From Vallitalea maricola (GTDB lineage Bacteria > Bacillota > Clostridia > Lachnospirales > Vallitaleaceae): DNA of 20,677 bases. Positions 7,333 to 13,897 of the stretch are shown here, in pieces. Both the position numbers and the translations under genes were made by a program. The notes under the pieces were generated by a model. That model saw only the letters and a program-made list of their open reading frames with translations. It had not been told where the DNA came from and made no database searches. The stretch covers positions 1 through 20,677 of the forward strand of contig NZ_BTPU01000095.1 in the NCBI RefSeq assembly GCF_036985595.1, written 5' to 3'. Positions within the stretch are counted from its first letter, which is position 1. Every line of letters begins with the position of its first letter.

Positions 7333-7474
7333 AACCTGCGTTTCAGGGGGGGAATAAAACGCAGGTTGAGGGGGGTATTAGATGATGTACCATATTATTG
7401 AGGCTTATTTCCTAAATCAAAATCCTCATAAATAAAACATTGTAAATAAATGGTACATTAATAATGATTACCAT
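7333..7474 (+). other. Unidentified structured element with G-runs
   Basis: AACCTGCGTTT (7333-7343) pairs perfectly with AAACGCAGGTT (7357-7367) around a loop holding seven G in a row. A second run of six G (7371-7375 plus the G at 7370) directly follows the stem. ATGTACCAT (7385-7393) then pairs with ATGGTACAT (7450-7458), enclosing TGAGG (7399-7403) with CCTCA (7424-7428). ATGGTA (7450-7455) can pair instead with TACCAT (7469-7474), so two folds exclude each other. A 17-codon reading frame (7382-7435) begins 8 bases after the second G-run, which resembles the AGGGGG ribosome binding sites used by other genes here. It matches no RNA class I can name and may be a leader RNA, small RNA or leader-peptide attenuator. 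Confidence 0.45.
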
Positions 7475-7575
7475 AATAAGTCTTTTTATTCATTTATTTC
7501 AATTTTAATTGAAGATACTATAAAAAAATGATATGATTATATCAACTGTAAAGAGAATTTATATAAGGTGCATTA

Positions 7576-7601
7576 AATAATTGCTATAGTTAGCAATTAT
7601 T
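7576..7601. repeat. 11-bp inverted repeat upstream of HD-GYP gene
   Basis: AATAATTGCTA (7576-7586) is the exact reverse complement of 7591-7601, with a 4-base spacer; two more pairs can form across a bulged A. It lies about 210 bp before the HD-GYP start codon. A dimeric regulator's operator or an RNA hairpin would both fit; no T-run follows. Confidence 0.6.
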
Positions 7602-7632
7602 AAGTTTAATTCTATTTATAAAATTAAGGAAA

Positions 7633-7682
7633 ATATATTGAACTTATTGAAATGGGTGTATGGATATTTAAGTTCAATATAT
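7633..7682. repeat. 14-bp inverted repeat upstream of HD-GYP gene
   Basis: ATATATTGAACTTA (7633-7646) is the exact reverse complement of 7669-7682, with a 22-base spacer. It ends 127 bp before the HD-GYP start codon. This is longer than expected by chance even in AT-rich DNA, and the spacer is less AT-rich than its surroundings. Possible operator or leader stem; I do not recognise it. Confidence 0.6.
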
Positions 7683-7809
7683 AGTAATGAATAATGATAA
7701 AGAACAAATAATTATCTTTAGAAACTTGATTAATATTATTTTATTTGATTATTTATTAATAAGTGGTTAGTTTATAGAGATTTTTTAGCCGTTCTGTAGG
7801 TGGGATTTA

Positions 7810-8871
7810 ATGAGAAGAGTACTAATAGACAATTTAAAAGGTAATGAGAGAGTAGCACGACCAGTTTATTCATTAAATGGTAGCTTTCTTTTATCAAAGG
7901 GGATTCATATTAAGAAATCTTATGTTGTTCGTTTAAGAGAGCTAGGAGTAGATTACATCTATATAGAGGATGAATTATCTGAAGGTGTTGAATTAAAAGA
8001 CTTTATTGAAGAAAAGACAAGAGAAAACTGTAAAAAAGAAGTTAAAAAAGTATTAGAAAATTATAGTACCCAAGGACATCTAGAATTAACTAACATTGTA
8101 TCAGCTGCTCAGGATATTGTTGAGGATGTATTGACCCAACGTAATATTATTGTTAATCTAGTTGATATTAGGAGAAAAGATGAATATACATATGCCCATT
8201 CCGTCAATGTGTGCGCTTTAGCAGTTTTATTGTCTATAAAGTTAGGTTATAATAAAAATAGAGTTAAAGACATAGCTATAGGTGCTTTATTGCATGATCT
8301 AGGCAAAGTTCTTATTCCAGAAGAAATCCTTAATAAACCTGGTAAGTTAACTGAAAAAGAATACGAAATAGTTAAGCAACATGTAATCTATGGTTATGAA
8401 GCGATAAGCGAAGCTTCATGGATAAGTTCTATATCTAAAGTCATAATATTAACTCATCATGAAAATGTTGACGGTTCTGGATATCCTTTCGGCTGGAGTG
8501 GTAATAAAATCAATAGTGCGACCAAAATTATTTCTATATGTAATGTTTTTGATTCAATGGTTACTAAAAAACCTTATAGAGAAGCTTATAAGATATATGA
8601 AGTAATAGAATATCTTATTGCTAATAAAGGACGATTATTTGATGAAGAGATTGTTGATGAGTTTATTAAATATATAGCAGTATATCCATCAGGTATGGGA
8701 ATAATAACTAATGAAGGAAAGAAAGGTATTGTTCTAAAACAAAATAATGGATTTCCCTCAAGACCTATCATAAGAATTTTGGAAGATGAAAACGGAAAAT
8801 ATGATGAGTGGGTGGAAATTGATTTAATGGAGAATAAAAAACTTTTTATTGTAGATACTTATGAAATATAG
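7810..8871 (+). CDS. HD-GYP domain cyclic-di-GMP phosphodiesterase
   Basis: A 353-residue cytoplasmic protein. The N-terminal part (about 1-110) is a regulatory region, starting with a short beta-rich segment common in clostridial HD-GYP proteins. The HD-GYP domain spans about 115-300: H130, the HD pair in LLHDLGK (162-163), H191, then HHENVDGSGYP (216-226) and the conserved D248. All metal and GYP residues expected in active members are present, so it should hydrolyse c-di-GMP to pGpG or GMP. The C-terminal 70 residues carry a small extra domain. There is no transmembrane or receiver domain, so the input signal is unclear. ATG 7810 follows AGGTGGG (7798-7804). Upstream lies a long gene-free region with several inverted repeats that may control it; no flagellar-type promoter was seen. 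Confidence 0.92.
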   Translation: MRRVLIDNLKGNERVARPVYSLNGSFLLSKGIHIKKSYVVRLRELGVDYIYIEDELSEGVELKDFIEEKTRENCKKEVKKVLENYSTQGHLELTNIVSAAQDIVEDVLTQRNIIVNLVDIRRKDEYTYAHSVNVCALAVLLSIKLGYNKNRVKDIAIGALLHDLGKVLIPEEILNKPGKLTEKEYEIVKQHVIYGYEAISEASWISSISKVIILTHHENVDGSGYPFGWSGNKINSATKIISICNVFDSMVTKKPYREAYKIYEVIEYLIANKGRLFDEEIVDEFIKYIAVYPSGMGIITNEGKKGIVLKQNNGFPSRPIIRILEDENGKYDEWVEIDLMENKKLFIVDTYEI

Positions 8872-8887
8872 ATAATAATATTTTAGG

Positions 8888-8916
8888 TTGAAAAGAAACA
8901 TAATATATATTATAAT
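8888..8916 (+). promoter_or_regulatory. Promoter of the serS T-box transcript
   Basis: TTGAAA (8888-8893) and a perfect TATAAT (8911-8916) with a 17-base spacer. Transcription would start near 8923, just ahead of the T-box structures. The element begins 16 bases after the HD-GYP stop codon. Confidence 0.8.
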
Positions 8917-8939
8917 TATTAAAAATAGTTTTTGTGCTA

Positions 8940-9152
8940 TGATGGAAGCTAAGATTAAGGTAGTTTTTCAAGAGAGTCAGAGATGGTGAGAACTGGCAAA
9001 ACGAAATAATCCCTCCACTTCCGGAGTACCTGACGATGAGTTAGAGGTTGGTATCCTTTATAATACTAATCAAGAGATTACAATTCTTATTGTAATAAAT
9101 TGGGTGGCAACGCGGATATCCTTTCGTCCCATTAAGGGCGAAGGGTTTTTTT
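8940..9152 (+). promoter_or_regulatory. T-box riboswitch controlling serS (tRNA-Ser)
   Basis: A T-box leader: it binds uncharged tRNA and then lets transcription continue. Stem I is closed by GTCAG (8976-8980) with CTGAC (9030-9034). A perfect hairpin at 9077-9096 fits stem III. The T-box sequence TGGGTGGCAACGCGG is at 9101-9115, and its UGGC (9105-9108) is complementary to GCCA, fitting the G discriminator of tRNA-Ser. A UCC serine codon at 9020-9022, on the 3' side of stem I, is a candidate specifier; this assignment is inference. The competing terminator is at 9120-9152 and serS follows. Confidence 0.93.
9120..9152 (+). terminator. T-box regulated terminator
   Basis: CCTTTCG and CCC (9120-9130, one bulged T) pair with GGGCGAAGGG (9136-9145) around ATTAA, followed by seven T. 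Its left arm lies next to the T-box sequence, so the antiterminator that binds tRNA would prevent this stem. Confidence 0.92.
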
Positions 9153-9199
9153 ATTGTTTTTTATTTCAATAATAAATGTAATCCTTGAATATAAAGGTA

Positions 9200-9245
9200 A
9201 AGAGATATGGGATATTTTGAAATCTCTTAAGTGACTAAGTCGCTT
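9200..9245 (+). repeat. Two adjacent hairpins between T-box and serS
   Basis: AAGAGAT (9200-9206) pairs with ATCTCTT (9222-9228). Immediately next, AAGTGAC (9229-9235) pairs with GTCGCTT (9239-9245) with one G-U pair and a 3-base loop. The stems abut without a gap and end about 25 bases before the serS ribosome binding site. They may protect the mRNA body; no T-run follows. Confidence 0.5.
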
Positions 9246-9284
9246 GTTAATGGTATAGAAAGAAAAATAGAAGGAGTGAATAAG

Positions 9285-10556
9285 ATGTTAGATATTAAAA
9301 TGTTAAGAAACAATTTTGACCAAGTAAAAGAAGCTTTATCAAACAGAAAAGAGGATTTTGACCTTGATTCTTTTGTGGAGTTTGATACTAAGAGAAGACA
9401 ATTATTACAAGAAGTAGAGCAATTGAAGAATAAGCAGAATGTTGTATCAAAACAAATACCTGCAATGAAAAAAGAAGGTAAAGATGTAAAAGAAGTATTA
9501 GCACAGATGAAAGAATTATCAAATAAAATTAAAGAAATAGATGGTGAAGTAAAAAAAGTTGATAGTGATTTATATAACTTTATGTTAACTATACCTAATA
9601 TACCTAACGAATCAGTTCCAGCAGGTGATACAGACGAAGATAACGTTGAAATCAGACGTTGGGGAGAGGTTAGAAATTTTGGATTTGAACCAAAAGCACA
9701 TTGGGATATTGGTAAAGATCTAGATATTCTTGATCCAGAATCAGCAGGTAAGATAACAGGAGCTAGATTTACTGTATACAAAGGTATGGGAGCAAGATTA
9801 GAAAGAGCTTTAATTAACTTTATGTTAGATCTGCATGTAGATAAACATGATTATACAGAAGTTTTTCCACCTTTTATGGTTCATAGAAAAAGCATGCTGG
9901 GAACTGGACAATTACCTAAGTTTGAAGAAGATGCATTCAAGGTTGAAGGAACAGATTATTTCTTAGTTCCAACAGCTGAAGTACCAGTAACTAATATGTA
10001 TAGAGAACAAATACTTGATGGCGCTAAGTTGCCTATTAAACATTGTGCATATACAGCATGTTTCCGAGCAGAAGCAGGTTCAGCAGGAAGAGACACTAGA
10101 GGGCTGATAAGACAACATCAGTTCAATAAAGTTGAATTAGTAAAATTTGTAAAACCAGAAGAATCTTATAATGAACTTGAAAAGCTGACAAAAGATGCAG
10201 AAGAAGTTCTACAATTATTAAATATTCCTTATAGAGTAGTGAAGATATGTATGGGTGACTTAGGATTCACAGCTGCTATGAAATATGATATCGAAGTATG
10301 GATGCCAAGTTATGATAGATATGTAGAAATTTCAAGCTGTAGTAACTTTGAAACTTTCCAAGCTAGAAGAGCTAATATTAAATATAAAGATAATGTAAAA
10401 GATAAAGCAAAATTCATTCATACTCTTAATGGAAGTGGTGTAGCTGCAGGTAGAGCAACTGCTGCAATACTTGAGAATTTCCAACAAGAAGATGGAAGTG
10501 TTGTTATTCCAGAAGCCCTAAGAAATTATATGGGTGGTTTAGAGAAAATTCAATAA
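9285..10556 (+). CDS. serS: Seryl-tRNA synthetase
   Basis: A 423-residue class II synthetase that charges tRNA-Ser (and tRNA-Sec where present) with serine. The N-terminal antiparallel coiled-coil arm that grips the tRNA long variable arm spans about 28-105. The serine-binding TAEVPVTN is at 230-237. Motif 2 begins at CFRAEAGSAGRDTRG (259-273), and motif 3 is SGVAAGRATAAILEN (384-398). ATG 9285 is chosen because AGAAGGAGTG (9269-9278) sits 6 bases before it and the N-terminus MLDIKMLR is the usual one. An in-frame ATG-less extension to 9231 would overlap the leader hairpins. Normal length and complete motifs; controlled by the T-box upstream. Confidence 0.97.
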   Translation: MLDIKMLRNNFDQVKEALSNRKEDFDLDSFVEFDTKRRQLLQEVEQLKNKQNVVSKQIPAMKKEGKDVKEVLAQMKELSNKIKEIDGEVKKVDSDLYNFMLTIPNIPNESVPAGDTDEDNVEIRRWGEVRNFGFEPKAHWDIGKDLDILDPESAGKITGARFTVYKGMGARLERALINFMLDLHVDKHDYTEVFPPFMVHRKSMLGTGQLPKFEEDAFKVEGTDYFLVPTAEVPVTNMYREQILDGAKLPIKHCAYTACFRAEAGSAGRDTRGLIRQHQFNKVELVKFVKPEESYNELEKLTKDAEEVLQLLNIPYRVVKICMGDLGFTAAMKYDIEVWMPSYDRYVEISSCSNFETFQARRANIKYKDNVKDKAKFIHTLNGSGVAAGRATAAILENFQQEDGSVVIPEALRNYMGGLEKIQ

Positions 10557-10569
10557 TAGACTAATATAA

Positions 10570-10641
10570 ACAGGACTATCTCTTATATGTTACAACAGCT
10601 TATAGCCGTCAATAATGTATTAAGAGTCAGTCCTGTATTTT
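10570..10641 (+). terminator. serS terminator with long loop
   Basis: ACAGGACT (10570-10577) pairs with AGTCCTGT (10629-10636), and inside it CTCTTA (10580-10585) pairs with TAAGAG (10621-10626). The loop is 35 bases and ATTTTT follows. It starts 13 bases after the serS stop. The loop is unusually long for a simple terminator, but position and T-run support the call. Confidence 0.7.
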
Positions 10642-10658
10642 TGTATTAAGTCATAAAA

Positions 10659-10937
10659 TTAATCTTTAAAAAGGGAAGTAACCAGGTCAATTGCTATTTG
10701 ATTAACTACTTTATAAGTGATTTCTAGTCCTTTACGTTCACCAACAATAATTCCAGCTGATTTTAATTTAGAAATATGCTGTGACACAGTTGATTGGGGT
10801 ATGTTTAAACAACTCTGCATAAAAGAGACATTACAACCTTTATTTCTAATTAAACCATTAACAATGCACAATCTTGTAGGATGACCTAGTACCTTTAAAA
10901 TTTCAGCTGCTTCATAATATTTATTTATATCTTCCAT
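10659..10937 (-). CDS. ArsR-family winged-helix transcriptional regulator
   Basis: A 92-residue ArsR/SmtB-type repressor consisting only of the winged helix-turn-helix: helix region LGHPTRLCIVNGL (17-29), recognition helix QSTVSQHISKLKSAG (48-62) and wing GERKGLEITYKV (66-77). The family binds DNA as a dimer and releases it on metal, sulfide or redox signals. There is no ELCVC metal box. Three cysteines, C24, C35 and C43, are possible metal or thiol sensors; this is inference. The GTG/ATG choice is simple: ATG at 10937 with AGGGGG (complement of 10949-10954). It is not in an operon with an efflux or redox gene, and its neighbours on both sides are unrelated, so its target is unknown; autoregulation is likely in this family. 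Confidence 0.88.
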   Translation of the reverse strand: MEDINKYYEAAEILKVLGHPTRLCIVNGLIRNKGCNVSFMQSCLNIPQSTVSQHISKLKSAGIIVGERKGLEITYKVVNQIAIDLVTSLFKD

Positions 10938-10996
10938 AATAATAATATCCCCCTATTAAGTCCTGCCCTTAGCGTTTTAATTCAATCATATATATT

Positions 10997-11025
10997 ATTT
11001 TAGCAAATATAGTTATTTATGTAAA
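10997..11025 (-). promoter_or_regulatory. Promoter of the arsR-type gene
   Basis: On the minus strand TTTACA (complement of 11020-11025) is followed after 17 bases by TAAAAT (complement of 10997-11002). Transcription would begin near 10990, giving a leader of about 50 bases. No clear long palindrome marks the operator. Confidence 0.6.
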
Positions 11026-11250
11026 TATATAGATTAAAAAATGTATTAATTTCTACAGAATTGTATAATTAATCACGTATAATAAGTTGATTATTTAAGC
11101 TTTAGAGGCATATCTTAATTTTATTATAAATGCCAATATTAGGTATGGGACTTAAATTGTTCATATAGGCTATAAAATTAGTTTTTGATTGGTATAAAAT
11201 ATGATAGTACTATTTTAATATTATTATGAAAATAAATCAAAAAAGTGCTA

Positions 11251-11281
11251 TTTACAAGGAATATTAGGGATATGTTATAAT
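11251..11281 (+). promoter_or_regulatory. Probable promoter of the sensor operon
   Basis: TG at 11273-11274 with TATAAT (11276-11281) forms an extended -10. TTTACA (11251-11256) is a possible -35 at a rather long 19-base spacing. It lies 55 bases before the first gene of the sugar locus. The DNA between here and the arsR promoter (11026-11250) shows only short inverted repeats such as GGCAT/ATGCC (11107-11134) and no gene. Confidence 0.55.
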
Positions 11282-11335
11282 TATAGACAGGAAAGTTTTA
11301 AAATAGACTACACTATCAAGTAAGGATGGACAAAA

Positions 11336-12364
11336 ATGAAAAAAGTTATTTTAGGTATAATAATAGGTATATTATCTTTAGTATTAATAATAAGTCTAGG
11401 TCTTTCATTTTTATATATGAAAGATGTTAATTATAGTAAAGAACAGAAATTCAATAAAGATAAAGATTCACCTAAATACCACCTAATGGTTATTTCCAAT
11501 GATATCAATACATTATCAGGGGAAACATTTTTAAAAGGACTCAATGATGCTAGCCACAAAATGAAAGTAGCATTAGAGATCAATGATGTTAAGAAAGAAG
11601 ATATAAATGAACAGTTGGATTATATTAATATAGCTATTGCGTCAAAGGTTGATGGTATTATTCTTCAGGTAACGGATAATGAAAAAATCAAAGAAGCCAT
11701 TAATCATGCTGTGGATATGGGAGTTCCCGTTGTAACTGTATTTGAAGATGTACCAGCTAGTAAAAGACAGAGTTATGTAGGGTCCAATTCATTTGAAATT
11801 GGAGAAAAAGCTGGCAAACTAGTTAGCGATGCCATAGATAATAAAGGAGAAATTGCTATAATCCTTGATAATATTCAAGAGAATGATTATTTGGAGACAT
11901 CCAAGAATCTTATATTGTCAGGGTTCAAGGATATCACCAACAAATATGATGAAATGGAAATAAAAAAAGTTGAAGAATCTAAATTAGGTTTATTAGGAGC
12001 AGAAGATATAATCAGTAAGATAATAAACAGCTATCCTAATATAAGTGCAATCTTTTGCAGTAGTGTCAAAGACACTATCGGTGTTGCTCAAGTGATTGTA
12101 GACCTTAACAAAGTAGGAGATATTTCAATAGTTGGATATGGGGATAGTGAAGAAGTATTAAAGTATATTGAAAAGCATGTAATAGATGCCTCTATAGTTG
12201 ATAATCCTTATGATATAGGTTATAAGAGTATAGATGCCATATTAGAAGTTATTACAAAAGGTACAACATCATCCTTTTATGATACTGGTGTAAATATAAT
12301 CACTAATGACAATATTGATGATTATACAAATAAAAGGCAAAAGAGTGAAGGTGATGAAAGTTGA
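11336..12364 (+). CDS. Membrane-anchored sugar-binding protein, probable sensor partner of LytS
   Basis: A 342-residue protein with one N-terminal membrane helix (about 4-28) and no lipobox cysteine, so it should stay anchored with the rest outside. Residues about 47-325 form a periplasmic-binding-protein fold of the sugar/LacI type (Peripla_BP_4), seen in DGIILQVTD (101-109), GVPVVTVFED, YVGSNSFEIGEKAG and SIVGYGDSEEV. It is not a close XylF: the ERWxRD and YDRLI motifs of the two later binding proteins are missing. It overlaps the kinase gene by TTGA (12361-12364). In Clostridium, XylFII, an anchored binding protein encoded next to lytS-yesN, senses D-xylose; this gene holds that position, but its ligand may be another sugar. 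Start ATG 11336 follows AAGGATGG (11322-11329). Confidence 0.85.
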   Translation: MKKVILGIIIGILSLVLIISLGLSFLYMKDVNYSKEQKFNKDKDSPKYHLMVISNDINTLSGETFLKGLNDASHKMKVALEINDVKKEDINEQLDYINIAIASKVDGIILQVTDNEKIKEAINHAVDMGVPVVTVFEDVPASKRQSYVGSNSFEIGEKAGKLVSDAIDNKGEIAIILDNIQENDYLETSKNLILSGFKDITNKYDEMEIKKVEESKLGLLGAEDIISKIINSYPNISAIFCSSVKDTIGVAQVIVDLNKVGDISIVGYGDSEEVLKYIEKHVIDASIVDNPYDIGYKSIDAILEVITKGTTSSFYDTGVNIITNDNIDDYTNKRQKSEGDES

Positions 12365-13896
12365 GATTCTTTGATAAGTTATTAAGGCTTAATACTATTC
12401 GCAGAAAAATGCTGGTTTATTTTATGATAACAATCATATTAATAAGCATTGTAAGTATTTTTACTTTCATAATGTCTAGTAAATTCATGAAAAAGATGGA
12501 ATCCATGTTCGTTGATGGAGTTGCTCTTACAGAGCTATCTGAAACTGTTACAAAAGTAAATGTTAACCTTAATAATTATTTATCTACTAAACATTCAGAT
12601 AGTCTTAATAACTATCTTAGATATAGTGATGAATTAAGAGGAAAAGCAATGGATATGAACAAAGGCTTATCTTATGACAACAACAGGTTATTACTTAAGG
12701 ATATAGCTTTTATGATAGAAACATATCTTACTGAGGCTGATAAAGGGATAGCAGCGAAAAGAGGCCGGAATATTGATTAATATCTAAATGTATATACTAC
12801 TACAACAAAATTAGAAAGTTACATTAAGGAATATATCAACAAAGTTAATTATAATGAATTCAATAGGAATACCAGGGAGTATCTCAATATAAAGAACAAA
12901 TTAAAATTTTTGCTCCAGATTAATATTATACTAATATTAGATATAATAATATTATCTATTCTAATTATTTATTCTACAACATACAAAATGACAGAACCTA
13001 TTATAAAATTATCCCATAATGCTGAAGAGATAGCTAAAGGAAATTTTGATATAGATGAAGTAATAGTATCTACTGAAGACGAAATCAAAGTAATGGCGGT
13101 AGCATTCAATAAGATGAAATCCAATATCAAAGAGTATATCAAGAAACTTAGAAATACAGCAGAAATGGAAGCCAAATTGATGGATCAGGAACTTCAGAAC
13201 CTGAAGATGAAAAATCTTTTGGATAATGCTGAGTTACAAGCACTTCAATCTCAAATAAACCCACATTTTCTATTTAATACCTTGAATGCAGGAGTACAAC
13301 TTGCAATGATGGAAGGTGCTGATACCACTAGCAGTTTCTTAGAAAACATGTCGGCCCTTTTCAGGTATAATATTAAGAAACTGGATAATCCAGTAACATT
13401 GAAAGAAGAAATTGAAAACATTAAATCATATTCTGAGTTGTTAAAAGTACGTTTTGGAGATTTTATTCAATTTGAATTCAGTGTTGACAATAGTATCTCT
13501 CAAATATTTATGCCTCCTCTGATTTTACAACCGTTAGTGGAAAATGCATGTATTCATGGAATTGGGGATTTGGAAGAAGGCGGTATAGTACGTATAGTTA
13601 CAAGGAAAGAAAAAGAATATGGACAAATCATTATAGAAGATAATGGTGTTGGGATGAAGAAGGATGATATTGAGAAGGTACTCAAAGTAACCTCTGAATC
13701 CAAAATACTTCAGAAAGCAAAGAAGGGGCATACTACAGGTATAGGACTGGGAAATGTCATTCACAGATTACATCTATACTTCGGGAAAGAAGATGTAATA
13801 AAAATTATTAGTGAAAAAGGTATGGGGACTAAAATCGTTATTAACCTTCCTTTGGAAAATAAAGATATTCTATCAGACCGTGAGGAGATGCGTTAA
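12361..13896 (+). pseudogene. lytS: LytS/YesM-type sensor histidine kinase interrupted by in-frame TAA
   Basis: Reading one frame from TTG 12361 gives a 511-codon kinase interrupted only by TAA at 12778-12780 (codon 140). Before the stop: membrane helix (about 17-39) and part of the extracellular sensor domain. After it, in the same frame: the rest of the sensor, second helix (about 183-205), HAMP, the phospho-accepting His in INPHFLFN (His codon 13264-13266), and the ATPase boxes DNGVGM and GHTTGIGLGN. A fragment could restart at TTG 12910 or ATG 12988, but neither has a ribosome binding site. One base change would restore a full protein (for example GAA or CAA), so this is a recent nonsense mutation, a sequencing error or, less likely, a split protein. 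AAGGTG (12348-12353) precedes the TTG start. The next gene, the response regulator, starts 2 bases on. Confidence 0.85.
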
Positions 13897-13897
13897 T

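Noticed and set aside
7321..7367. Terminator on the minus strand
   Set aside because: On the minus strand the stem is followed by only five T and there is no gene to terminate; the paired G-runs are not explained by it.
7382..7435. 17-codon reading frame as a confirmed gene
   Set aside because: Spacing to the G-run is good, but so short a frame occurs easily by chance; kept only as part of the structured element.
9231..9284. Upstream in-frame start for serS
   Set aside because: No ribosome binding site, it runs through a hairpin, and ATG 9285 has a strong site and the family's usual N-terminus.
12778..12780. TAA in the kinase gene as a recoded sense codon
   Set aside because: TAA is used as the normal stop for several genes here (for example serS, adhE, xylF), so reassignment is not plausible, and no recoding structure is evident.
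13811..13897. N-terminal extension of the response regulator
   Set aside because: It lies inside the kinase coding region, has no ribosome binding site, and the receiver domain begins exactly at ATG 13898.
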